In this document: positions 16,104-26,100 of the stretch, in pieces
Layout of the letters: each line of letters opens with the position of its first letter
Numbering within the stretch: the first letter of the stretch is position 1
Source of the DNA: Streptomyces rishiriensis
GTDB taxonomy: Bacteria > Actinomycetota > Actinomycetes > Streptomycetales > Streptomycetaceae
NCBI RefSeq assembly: GCF_030815485.1
Contig: NZ_JAUSWV010000002.1
Location: 5,580,001-5,644,000 of the forward strand
Direction of reading: 5' to 3'
DNA: 64,000 nt
Made by a program: the position numbers and the translations under genes
Notes under the pieces: generated by a model
The model's input: the letters and a program-made list of their open reading frames with translations, nothing else
The model's database searches: none
Told to the model about the DNA's origin: nothing

Positions 16104-18791
16104 CTAGAGGGCGCCCTTGCGGGTCAGGTGGTTGAAGGCCAGCCAGCCCGGCAGCACCGGCAGCCACAGTGTGAGCAGCCGGAAGAGCAGCACCGCGGGA
16201 GCGGCGACCTCCTTGGGCAGGCCCACCGCGATCAGTCCGACCGTCAGGGTCGCCTCAACGGCGCCGACCCCGCCCGGTGTCGGCGCGGCGGAGCCGAGCG
16301 CGTTGCCGGCGAGGAAGACGACGGCGACGCTGGCGATGCTGAGTGAGGTCGACTCGTCGCCGAACGCGCGGATCGAGGCGTCCAGGCACATCACGAAGCA
16401 GGCGGTGAGCAGGAGCATGCCGCCGATGCCGGTGACCAGCTTCTGCGGCCGCTGGAGCACGTCCAGCATGCGCGGCACGACGCCGGCGAACAGGGACCGC
16501 ACGCGCGTGGCGACGAACTTGCGCAGGAACGGCACCGAGGTCACCACGAGCACGAGCACCGCCACCGTGAGCAGACCCGCGATGACGGTGCGGGACGGCG
16601 ACAGCGACGGCGTCTTCTCGGTGCCGGTCAGATAGCCGAACGACAGCAGCATCAGGATGTGGCAGCCGAGCCCGAACAGCTGCGAGGCGCCGACGCTTGC
16701 CACCGCGAGCCCGGGCCGCACCCCCGCACGCTGGAGGAAGCGGGTGTTGAGGGCGACCCCGCCGACCGCGGCCGGGGCCACGATCTTCACGAACGATCCG
16801 GCGACCTGCGCGGCCACGGTCCGCGGGAACGGCACCCGCTCCGGCACGAACCCCAGCAGGCTCATCGCCGCGGCGACGTAGCTCACCGCGGAGAACAGCA
16901 CGGCCGCGGCCACCCAGCCCCATTCGGCGTTGGCGATGAGCGGACCGAACTCGATGTGGGTCAGCTGCGTCAGCAGGAAGTAGGCGCCGATGGCACCGGC
17001 GATGAAACTCATCAGGGTGCGCGGCCGCACCCGCTCCAGCCGGGCCGGCTCGACCGGCGCCTGCGGCCGGATCAGCAGCACCTGGTGGCGGATCTGGGTC
17101 AGCAGATCCTCCTCGCGGGCCTCCTCGAGCGCGTCGTCGATGGCCCGCTTCTCGGCCCGCGCCTCCGCGCGGACCGCCTTCTTGTCCGGCTTCTCGAGGA
17201 CGACGCGCGCGGTGTCGTGTCCCGCCGCCTCCAGACGGGCCTGTTTGGCCTGCTGCGAGGCCTCCAGGACCGCGTCGCGCTCCCGTTGCGCACGCTCGCG
17301 TGCCAGTCGGCGCAGCGTCGCGCGCGTGGAGCGGGTCAGGGCGATGGGCTGGAGCATCGGCAGACAGTCCGCGACCGCGTCCGGTCCGAGCACGCCCACG
17401 GCGGAGGCCACCGCCCGTTCGGCGCCCACCAGCAGACCGAGTGTCGTCACCAGCTGGGCGACGTCCATGCGCAGCAGCAGGTCGCCGGCCGCGATCTCGC
17501 CGCCGCGCAGATCGGTGAGGATCACCGTGCCGGAACGATCCACCAGGATCGCGTCACCCGCGAGCCGGCGGTGGGCGATGCGTCGTGACTGGAGGGCCTG
17601 CACCTGGTGCCAGGTGTTGCGCAGCAGGTCGTCGGTGATCTCGTCGTCCGCCAGCGATTCGAGGGTGCGGCCGCCGGTGTGCTCGTAGACGAGGATGACC
17701 GCGTCGGGGCCGAGCTCGGAGGTGGCGATCAGCTTCGGCGCGTTGGCGCCGGCCGCGATGGCCGCGTAGGCGAGCAGCGCCTCCTGCTCGAGCGCCTGGC
17801 GCAGCGACTGGAGGCTGCTGCGGGTGGCGAAGCCGCGCAGCGTCAGATTGCGCCACGCCCGGTAGAAGAACCCCTGGGCCTGCTGTTCCCGGTCGACGAC
17901 CGTGACGTCCAGCGGCGGACCGTCCTCCAGGGTGACGAAGTAGCGTCTTCCCCGGTCGCTCTCCGCCGCCTCCGGCCCCTCCTCGCGGGCCGCGCTCACC
18001 GGGCGGAAGCCGACGTGCCGCAGGCCCGCCATCAGCGTCCGTCCGGTGGGGCGCACGTTCGGGGAGCCGACCGCGTACAGCGTCCCGTACGCCACGGTCC
18101 AGCCGATCAGCACCGTGAGGATGATCGAGAACGGTGTCGTGTAGCCGGTGACGAGCATCGAGAAGGCGTCGAGGAGCAGCACGATCCACAGCACGGAGCG
18201 CCAGCGCGGCCGGCGGGACATGCCGACGGCCGTCATATAGGCGATGACGGGCGCGAGGTAGCCGTGCACGGGGTCGGTGAGGGCGTGGACGTCACCGGGG
18301 GAGGGCTGGGTGAGCGCCTCCTGGATCGAGCCGGGGGCGGCCTTGGCGACCCACAGGTCGGTGGCGAGGGTCACACCGTGTGCGAGGACCGCGGCGAGGA
18401 CGCCGTCGGCGATGCGCAGCCCGTCGCGTTTGATCAGCCGCTCGATCGCGAACGCGACCGGCACCAGCAGGATCGCGATGCTGGACGCCAGCCCCGCGAT
18501 CTTGATGAGGAGATCGGGCGCCTGTCCGGTGCCCTTGTTGATGTCCTGCTCGAGACCCGAGGTCGTCCCGTGGGCGAAGGCGGCGATGCCCAGGAGCAGG
18601 GCCACGGCGAGCACGCCCACCAGCAGGCGCATCAGGTCGGAAGGACGGTGCACGCGCGCGGGGAGCAGCGGTTCGTCGCCCTCGACCTCGTCGATGTGCA
18701 CCTCTTCCCGTGCCTCGTCGGCGGTGTCCGGGCGCGGGGCAGCATCAGAGGTGCTTGCCGCGCCCTCAGGATGCACGCCCTGCTGCTTCAT
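16104..18791 (-). CDS. Large membrane protein: flippase-like (LPG synthase TM) domain with kinase-like insert
   Basis: This is an 895-residue membrane protein. The N-terminal part has several transmembrane segments (about 50-250). A soluble central part (about 285-480) resembles a degraded protein-kinase or ABC1/RIO-like fold: ILVYEHTGGRTLESL, then RIAHRRLAGDAILVDRSG and VILTDLRGG, where an active kinase would have HxD and DFG-type motifs. A charged helical linker (about 500-590) follows. The C-terminal domain (about 600-890) has eight or so segments of the LPG_synthase_TM/UPF0104 type with the family motif APTPGGVGAVE. Such domains flip or transfer lipids. The exact lipid is unknown. The start ATG 18791 follows GAAGAGA; upstream in-frame codons lack a site. 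Confidence 0.87.
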   Translation of the reverse strand: MKQQGVHPEGAASTSDAAPRPDTADEAREEVHIDEVEGDEPLLPARVHRPSDLMRLLVGVLAVALLLGIAAFAHGTTSGLEQDINKGTGQAPDLLIKIAGLASSIAILLVPVAFAIERLIKRDGLRIADGVLAAVLAHGVTLATDLWVAKAAPGSIQEALTQPSPGDVHALTDPVHGYLAPVIAYMTAVGMSRRPRWRSVLWIVLLLDAFSMLVTGYTTPFSIILTVLIGWTVAYGTLYAVGSPNVRPTGRTLMAGLRHVGFRPVSAAREEGPEAAESDRGRRYFVTLEDGPPLDVTVVDREQQAQGFFYRAWRNLTLRGFATRSSLQSLRQALEQEALLAYAAIAAGANAPKLIATSELGPDAVILVYEHTGGRTLESLADDEITDDLLRNTWHQVQALQSRRIAHRRLAGDAILVDRSGTVILTDLRGGEIAAGDLLLRMDVAQLVTTLGLLVGAERAVASAVGVLGPDAVADCLPMLQPIALTRSTRATLRRLARERAQRERDAVLEASQQAKQARLEAAGHDTARVVLEKPDKKAVRAEARAEKRAIDDALEEAREEDLLTQIRHQVLLIRPQAPVEPARLERVRPRTLMSFIAGAIGAYFLLTQLTHIEFGPLIANAEWGWVAAAVLFSAVSYVAAAMSLLGFVPERVPFPRTVAAQVAGSFVKIVAPAAVGGVALNTRFLQRAGVRPGLAVASVGASQLFGLGCHILMLLSFGYLTGTEKTPSLSPSRTVIAGLLTVAVLVLVVTSVPFLRKFVATRVRSLFAGVVPRMLDVLQRPQKLVTGIGGMLLLTACFVMCLDASIRAFGDESTSLSIASVAVVFLAGNALGSAAPTPGGVGAVEATLTVGLIAVGLPKEVAAPAVLLFRLLTLWLPVLPGWLAFNHLTRKGAL

Positions 18792-18979
18792 CGTCTCTTC
18801 TTGATCTCGTATCACCGGTGTCACCGCCCGCACGATGGTGGCATGCCCCACCGACACACGGGGGCATCAGGGTGCGAACGCGGGGGCGCACAGTCTGCCT
18901 GAAGCACCGCCCGGGGGCGAGGGTCACCCAGGGTCGCCGGCCCGTCGCATTGTCGGTGCCGTGGGGCAGGATGGGGCGG

Positions 18980-19366
18980 ATGAGCGAGCAGAGCCTTCCG
19001 GACGCCGCCCGCCCGGAGTACACGGACGCGCTGCCGGAGTACGCCGAGCGGGTCCTTGAGGTCACGGAGCTGATCCCGCCCGGGCGGGTCATGACGTACG
19101 GGGACGTCGCGGAGTGGCTGGAGGAGGGCGGGCCCAGACAGGTGGGCCGGGTGATGGCCCTCTACGGCGGCGCCGTCCCCTGGTGGCGGGTGGTCCGCGC
19201 GGACGGGACGCTGCTCCCGGGCCACGAGCTGCGGGCCCTGGACCGCTACCGCGCCGAGGGCACGCCGCTGAAGCAGGCGAGCAGGGCCGCCCAGGGGCAC
19301 CTGCCGCGCCTCGACATGAAGCGGGCGCGGTGGGACGGCGGCGAACGCGCGGAAGGTCACACCTGA
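18980..19366 (+). CDS. Alkyltransferase-like (ATL) DNA repair protein
   Basis: This 128-residue protein has the DNA-binding domain of O6-alkylguanine alkyltransferase (PGRVMTYGDVAEWL, then RQVGRVMALYGGAVPWWRVVRADG). The catalytic Cys of the PCHR motif is absent; the position reads PWWRV. This is the hallmark of alkyltransferase-like proteins, which bind O6-alkylguanine and hand it to nucleotide excision repair. ATL proteins usually have PWHRV, so the second Trp is unusual. The ATG at 18980 follows GGGGCGG. The gene precedes the adnAB helicase-nuclease genes, a fitting DNA-repair context. Confidence 0.88.
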   Translation: MSEQSLPDAARPEYTDALPEYAERVLEVTELIPPGRVMTYGDVAEWLEEGGPRQVGRVMALYGGAVPWWRVVRADGTLLPGHELRALDRYRAEGTPLKQASRAAQGHLPRLDMKRARWDGGERAEGHT

Positions 19367-19668
19367 CAGCTTCCGCCATCGGACGGCCCGAAGGGGAGCT
19401 TGTGGCCCGTACGGGGGAAACGACGCAAAGGGGGCACGTCCGCGGCATGGCGTACGTTCGAGGGGCGAGGGGCACGCGTGGCACGCGGGCCGGGAGGGGC
19501 GTGATGGCCGTAAGGGCCGCGAGGGCCTCGAGAGAAGAATCGGAAGCCGTCCTTCCGGACTGCTCGTCGGCGTAGCGTCGGCTGCACGCGTCCCCCTCAT
19601 CCCGCGATCACCGCTCCCCCCGAGCGGTGCTCCGTCAACCAGTACACCCACCAGGACCGGCGAACCAC
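19367..19668 (+). other. Intergenic region upstream of adnA
   Basis: I find no credible gene in these 302 nt. A small hairpin (CGGAAG/CTTCCG around 19540-19556) and a TAGCGT sequence near 19574 that could be a -10 box for adnA are the only signals I can point to, and both are weak. Confidence 0.3.
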
Positions 19669-22600
19669 GTGAGCTCCTCTTCCTCCACCAGGCGCCTGTC
19701 GCACCCCCAGGTGCGACAGGGGAACCGTGGCGCTTACCGACTGGTGCGTACCCCGCCGGCCCAGGTGGGTCCCCCTCGTCTGGACGCCGCACAGCGCTCC
19801 GTGGTTGACCACGGAGCCGGTCCACTGCTCGTCCTCGCGGGTCCGGGCACCGGGAAGACCACCACCCTCGTCGAGTCCGTGGCGGCCCGGATCGCCCGCG
19901 GGGGCGACCCCGAGCGCATCCTGGTGCTCACGTTCAGCCGCAAGGCGGCCGTGGAGCTGCGGGACCGGATGGCGCACCGCATGGGGGCCGCCCGCGCACC
20001 CCAGGCGACCACCTTCCACTCGTACTGCTACGCCCTGATCCGCGCCCACCAGGACGCCGACCTGTTCGTGGAGCCCCTGCGGCTGCTGTCGGGACCCGAG
20101 CAGGACGTGGCCGTCCGCGAGCTGCTCGCCGGCCAGCTCGACCTCCAGCGGCTCGGTCTCGCGCATGTGCGCTGGCCGGACGAACTGCGGGCCTGCCTCA
20201 CCACGCGCGGCTTCGCCGACGAGGTCCGCGCGGTGCTCGCCCGCAGCCGCGAACTGGGCCTCGACCCCGCGGCTCTGGACGCCTTCGCCCACCGCATCGG
20301 CCGCCCCGACTGGCGCGCCGCCGCCGCCTTCCTCGCCGAGTACCTCGACGTCCTCGACCTGCACGGCGTGATCGACTACGCGGAACTCGTCCACCGCGCG
20401 GTCCTCCTCGCCCACCGCCCCGAGGTGGCCGAGCGGCTCGCCGCGCGGTACGACGCCGTGTTCGTCGACGAGTACCAGGACACCGACCCGGCCCAGGTGC
20501 GGCTGCTGCACGCCCTCGCCGGCGGCGGACGCAGCCTGGTGGCCTTCGGCGACCCCGACCAGTCGATCTACACCTTCCGGGGCGCCGACGTGAACGGCAT
20601 CCTGAACTTCCCCGAGGACTTCCCCCGCCCCGACGGCCGGCCGGCCCCCGTCGAGGTCCTGCGCACCTCCCGCCGCTCCGGCGCCACCCTGCTGGCCGCC
20701 ACCCGGCTGCTCACCCGGCGGATGCCCCTGACCCGCCTCCCGGCCGAGAAGGTCCGTGCCCACCGCGAGCTGACCGCCGCACGCGACAGCGGTCGCGTCG
20801 AGGTCTACACGTACCCGACCCCCGGCACCGAGCTGGACAACGTCGCCGACATCCTGCGCCGCGCACACCTGGAGGACGGCGTGCCCTGGAGCGAGATGGC
20901 CGTACTGGTACGCGCCGGCTCCCGCACCATCCCGACGGTCCGCCGTGCCCTCACCGCGGCCGGCGTCCCCCTCGACATCGACGGCGACGACCTCCCCCTG
21001 CGCCACGAACCCGCCGTGGCGCCCCTGCTCACGGCCCTGCGGGCGGTGGCGACCGCAGCGGCCTCCGCAGCGTCACAGGAGGGGGACGCGGACGCCGTGG
21101 CCGGCGCGGAGGCCTGCTGGCTCGACACCGAGACCGCCCTCACCCTCCTCGGCTCACCGCTCGCCGGCATGGACGCCGCCGACCTGCGCCGCCTCGGCCG
21201 GGCCCTGCGCGAGGACGAGCGCGCCGCGGGCAACGCACTCCCGCCGCCCTCCGACGAGCTGCTCGCGCGCGCCCTGGCCGAGCCGGAGCGGCTGGTCACC
21301 CACGACCCGACGTACGCGCGCGGCGCCCAGCGCCTCGGCGCGCTGCTGGCGAAGGCCAGGGAGGGCCTCGCGGGCGGCGGTACGGCCGAGGAGGCGCTGT
21401 GGGACCTGTGGGACGGCACACCCTGGCCCGGGCGGCTGGAGCGGGCCGCCCGGCGCGGCGGCGCCGCGGGCCGTAACGCCGACCGGGACCTGGACGCCGT
21501 GTGCGCGCTCTTCGCCGCCGCCGCACGCGCGGAGGAGCGCACCGGCGGCCGGGGCGCCCTGAACTTCCTGGCCGAGATCGAGGCCGAGGACATCGCCGCC
21601 GACACCCTCACCCGGCGTGCCGTGCGCCCCGACGCCGTACGGCTGATGACCGCCCACCGCGCGAAGGGCCTGGAGTGGAGCCTGGTCGTCGTGGCCGGCG
21701 TCCAGGAAGGTCTGTGGCCGGACCTGCGCCGCCGGGGCTCCCTCCTGGAGGCGGACCGCATCGGCCGCGACGGACTGGCCGAGCCACTCACCCCCGGAGC
21801 GCTGCTCGCCGAGGAGCGCCGCCTGTTCTACGTCGCCGCCACCCGCGCGCGCGAGCGGCTCGTCGTCACCGCCGTGAAGGCGCCCGCCGACGACGGCGAC
21901 CAGCCCTCCCGCTTCCTGACCGAACTCGGCGTCGAACCCAAGGACGTCACCGGCCGCCCGCGCCGCCCCCTCGCGGTCGCCGCCCTGGTCGCCGAACTGC
22001 GCGCCACGACGGTCGACCCGCGGGCCTCCGCCACCCTCAGGGAGGCCGCCGCCCGCCGGCTGGGCCGGCTGGCCGCGCTCGCCGACGAGGACGGCAGGCC
22101 CCTGGTGCCGTCCGCCCACCCGTACCGCTGGTGGGGCATGTTCGAGCCGACCGAGAGCAAGGTGCCGCTGCGCGACCGCGACCAGCCGGTCGTGCTCTCC
22201 GGCAGCGCCCTCGACCAGCTCGCCAACACCTGCGCCCTCCAGTGGTTCCTGGGCCGCGAGGTGAAGGCCGACGCCCCCGCCACCGTCGCCCAGGGGTTCG
22301 GCAACGTGGTGCACGTCCTCGCCGACGAGGTCGCCTCCGGACACACCCCCGCAGACCTCGACGTCCTCATGGAACGCCTCGACTCCGTGTGGAACGCCCT
22401 CGCCTTCGACGCGCCCTGGAAGTCCGCCCAGGAGAAGGCACACGCGCGTGTGGCGCTCGAGCGCTTCCTGAAGTGGCATGTGATGGACCGCACGGGCCGC
22501 ACCCCGGTCGCCAGTGAGCACGACTTCGACGTCACCCTCGAAGCGGGCGAGTACCAGGTGCGCATCCGCGGCCAGATGGACCGGGTCGAGGCCGACGCCG

Positions 22601-22998
22601 AGGGCCGTGCCTACGTCGTCGACTTCAAGACCGGCAAACAGGCGCCGACCGCCCGTGAGGTGGAGCGCCACCCCCAGCTCGCCGTGTACCAGCTCGCCGT
22701 CCGCGAGGGCGCCGTCGACGAGGCCTTCGACGGCGTACGGCCCCCACCGGGCGGTGCCGAACTCGTCCAGCTCCGGCAGAGCGCCGCCAAGCGGGACGGC
22801 GGCGAGAGCCTGCCCAAGGTGCAGGCGCAGGAAGCCCTCGAGGGCGCGGCGGGGGAGTGGGTCGGCGACCTGCTCGCCACCGCGGCCGGCAAGGTCCTCG
22901 ACGAGCGCTTCACCCCGACCGCCGGCCAGCAGTGCACCCACTGCGCGTTCCGCGCCTCGTGCAGCGCCCGGCCCGAAGGACGGCACGTGGTCGAGTGA
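19669..22998 (+). CDS. adnA: AdnA-like ATP-dependent helicase-nuclease subunit
   Basis: This is the first subunit of the AdnAB double-strand-break resection machine, which replaces RecBCD in actinobacteria. It has 1109 residues. The N-terminal UvrD-type motor has Walker A GPGTGKTTTL (about 59-68), DEYQDTDPAQ (about 265) and GDPDQSIYTFRGA. The C-terminal RecB-type nuclease has VDFKTGKQ (about 983) and QLAVYQLA. A Cys in NTCALQWFLGR and the triplet CTHCAFRASC at the end match the AddB-type iron-sulfur clasp. The GTG at 19669 is the best-placed start but its upstream AGGA is weak. The partner gene follows 167 nt downstream. Naming of A versus B follows the mycobacterial gene order. Confidence 0.9.
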   Translation: MSSSSSTRRLSHPQVRQGNRGAYRLVRTPPAQVGPPRLDAAQRSVVDHGAGPLLVLAGPGTGKTTTLVESVAARIARGGDPERILVLTFSRKAAVELRDRMAHRMGAARAPQATTFHSYCYALIRAHQDADLFVEPLRLLSGPEQDVAVRELLAGQLDLQRLGLAHVRWPDELRACLTTRGFADEVRAVLARSRELGLDPAALDAFAHRIGRPDWRAAAAFLAEYLDVLDLHGVIDYAELVHRAVLLAHRPEVAERLAARYDAVFVDEYQDTDPAQVRLLHALAGGGRSLVAFGDPDQSIYTFRGADVNGILNFPEDFPRPDGRPAPVEVLRTSRRSGATLLAATRLLTRRMPLTRLPAEKVRAHRELTAARDSGRVEVYTYPTPGTELDNVADILRRAHLEDGVPWSEMAVLVRAGSRTIPTVRRALTAAGVPLDIDGDDLPLRHEPAVAPLLTALRAVATAAASAASQEGDADAVAGAEACWLDTETALTLLGSPLAGMDAADLRRLGRALREDERAAGNALPPPSDELLARALAEPERLVTHDPTYARGAQRLGALLAKAREGLAGGGTAEEALWDLWDGTPWPGRLERAARRGGAAGRNADRDLDAVCALFAAAARAEERTGGRGALNFLAEIEAEDIAADTLTRRAVRPDAVRLMTAHRAKGLEWSLVVVAGVQEGLWPDLRRRGSLLEADRIGRDGLAEPLTPGALLAEERRLFYVAATRARERLVVTAVKAPADDGDQPSRFLTELGVEPKDVTGRPRRPLAVAALVAELRATTVDPRASATLREAAARRLGRLAALADEDGRPLVPSAHPYRWWGMFEPTESKVPLRDRDQPVVLSGSALDQLANTCALQWFLGREVKADAPATVAQGFGNVVHVLADEVASGHTPADLDVLMERLDSVWNALAFDAPWKSAQEKAHARVALERFLKWHVMDRTGRTPVASEHDFDVTLEAGEYQVRIRGQMDRVEADAEGRAYVVDFKTGKQAPTAREVERHPQLAVYQLAVREGAVDEAFDGVRPPPGGAELVQLRQSAAKRDGGESLPKVQAQEALEGAAGEWVGDLLATAAGKVLDERFTPTAGQQCTHCAFRASCSARPEGRHVVE

Positions 22999-23165
22999 CG
23001 GACCCGGGTGAGGAGCGTGTGGCGGACCTGCGTGGCGGACTCGTGGACGGGACGGGCGTGACAGACCCGTGTGACGGACCGCACCACACGTGCTGACCTG
23101 CGATTCTCTCGTTCCCTCCGGGTGATTTGTCATCGACTGTCAGTGCCCGCCGCTAGCCTCTCCCC

Positions 23166-26100
23166 ATGCCCGCCCGTATCAGTGATCCCGAGCAGCTCAA
23201 GGAGCTCCTCGGGATCCCCTTCACCCCGGAGCAGACGGCCTGCATCACCGCGCCGCCCGCCCCGCAGGTGATCGTGGCCGGAGCCGGGTCGGGCAAGACG
23301 ACGGTGATGGCCGCGCGCGTGGTGTGGCTGGTCGGCACCGGCCAGGTCGCCCCCGACCAGGTCCTCGGGCTGACCTTCACCAACAAGGCCGCCGGAGAAC
23401 TCGCCGAGCGCGTCCGCAAGGCACTGGTCAAGGCGGGCGTCACCGATCCCGACGTCATCGACCCGGACAACCCCCCCGGCGAGCCGGTGATCTCCACCTA
23501 CCACTCCTTCGCGGGACGCCTGCTGACCGACCACGGCCTGCGCATCGGCCTGGAGCCCACCTCCCGCCTGCTCGCCGACGCCACCCGCTACCAGCTCGCC
23601 GCGCGGGTGCTGCGCGAGGCCCCCGGCCCCTACCCGTCGCTCACCCGGTCCTTCGCCGACCTGATCAGCGACCTCCTCGCACTCGACGCTGAACTCGCCG
23701 AACACCTCGTCCGCCCCGAGGAGCTGCGCGCGTGGGACGCCGGACTGCTGAGCGACCTGGAGGGCGCCAGGCTCACCAACGCCGACCTGCGCAAGGTGCC
23801 CGAGACGGCCGCCGCCCGGCGTGAACTGGCCGACCTGGTGCTGCGCTACCGGACCGCCAAACGCGAGCGCGACCTGCTCGACTTCGGCGATCAGATCGCC
23901 CTGGCCGCCCGGCTCGCCCAGGTCCCCGAAGTGGGCCCGATCCTGCGCGAGGAGTTCCGCGTGGTCCTCCTCGACGAGTACCAGGACACGTCGGTGGCCC
24001 AGCGCATCCTCCTGGCCGGCCTGTTCGGCGGCGGCACCGGGCACCCCGTGACCGCCGTCGGCGACCCCTGCCAGGCCATCTACGGCTGGCGCGGCGCCTC
24101 CGTGGCGAACCTCGACGACTTCCCCGAGCACTTCGCGCACAGCGACGGAAGCCGGGCGCGCCGCCAGTCGCTCAGCGAGAACCGCCGCAGCGGCGGCCGC
24201 CTCCTGGACCTCGCCAACGGCCTCGCCGAGCCCCTGCGCGCCATGCACGCGGGCGTGGAGGCACTGCGCCCCGCTCCCGGGGCCGAACGCGACGGGGTGG
24301 TGCGCTGCGCGCTCCTCAACACGCACGCCGAGGAGATGGACTGGATCGCCGACTCCGTCGCCCACCTCGTGCGCACCGGCAAGGCTCCCGGTGAGATCGC
24401 CGTGCTGTGCCGCACGGCCACCGACTTCGCGGAGATCCAGGGCGCACTGGTCGCCCGGGACATCCCCGTCGAGGTGGTGGGTCTCTCCGGTCTCCTGCAT
24501 CTGCCCGAGGTCGCCGACCTGGTCGCCGTCTGCGAGGTCCTCCAGGACCCCGGCGCCAACGCCTCCCTGGTCCGCCTGCTCACCGGCCCGCGCTGGCGCA
24601 TCGGCCCCCGCGACCTCGCACTCCTGGGACGAAGGGCACGGCTGCTCGTCACCCACGCGCGCGGGGACGGCGACGACGACCCGGACCGCCGTCTCGCCGA
24701 GGCCGTCGAAGGGGTCGACCCGTCCGAGGTGATATCGCTGGCGGACGCCCTCGACACCTTCCTGGAGACGCCCCTGTACGGCGACGGCGGTGCCGGGCAC
24801 GACGACGGACTGCCCTTCTCGCCGGACGCGCGCGTACGGTTCGCGCGACTGGCCACCGAACTGCGCGACCTGCGCCGTTCCCTGGCCGACCCCCTGATGG
24901 ACGTGCTGCACCGCGTCCTCGCCGTCACCGGCCTCGAGGTCGAACTGTCGGCGTCCCCGCAGGCCCTGGCCGCCCGGCGCCGCGAGACCCTGTCCAACTT
25001 CCTCGACATCGCCGCCTCCTTCACCGCGAGCGAGAGCCAGGCGAGCCTGCTGGCGTTCCTCGGTTTCCTGCGTACCGCCGCCCAGTACGAGAAGGGCCTC
25101 GACAACGCCCTCCCCGGCGGCGAGAACACCGTCAAGGTGCTCACCGCGCACAAGTCCAAGGGCCTGGAGTGGGACGTCGTCGTCGTCCCCGGTCTGGTCA
25201 CCGGAACCTTTCCCAGCGGCCAGGGCCGCGAGAAGTGGACCGCCCAGGCCAAGGTGCTGCCGCACGCACTGCGCGGTGACGCCGACACCCTCCCCGACCT
25301 CGACTCCTGGGACGCGCGGGGCATGAAGGCGTTCCACGAGGCCATGAAGGACCACCAGCACACCGAGGAACTCCGCCTCGGCTACGTCACCTTCACCCGC
25401 CCCCGTTCCCTGCTCCTCGGGTCCGGCCACTGGTGGGGCCCCACCCAGAAGAAGCCGCGCGGCCCGTCCGACTTCCTCCAGGAGCTGTACCGGCACTGCG
25501 CGGCCGGGCACGGCGAGATCGAGGCCTGGGCGGACGAACCGGAGGAGGACGCGGAGAACCCCGTACTGCACCGTGCGACGGCCGACCAGGTCTGGCCGCT
25601 TCCCCTGGACGACGACTCCCTCGCCCGCCGCCGCGCCGCCGCCGAGACCGTCCTCGCCCACCTGGAGGATCTCGCCTCGCACCAGGACGGCCACCCCGGC
25701 GCCGCCCACGACCCGGACTCCCACGACGACCCGGACTGGCCCCCACCACCGGACGAGGACGAGCCCGCCTACGAACCCGAGTACGACGAGCCGCGCCACG
25801 ACGACGCCGAGTACGGCGATCCCGGCCACGACGAGCCCTACGGCGAGCCGTCCCACGACGAGCCCGATCCGTTCGGGGACGCGCCCTTCGAAGGCACGCC
25901 CCTCGTCGTGCCCCATCAGGCGACGGCCCCCGAGCTGCCCGGCGCCCGCCCGCGCAGGCACTCCCTGACCCCTGAGGAAGCCCGTGCCGTCGCCTCCTGG
26001 GACCGCGACCTCGACGCGCTCGCCGGCGAGCTGCTCCGTGCCCGCCGGAGCGTCACGGAGGTGCCCCTGCCGACGACCCTGACCGCCTCGCAGGTGCTGA

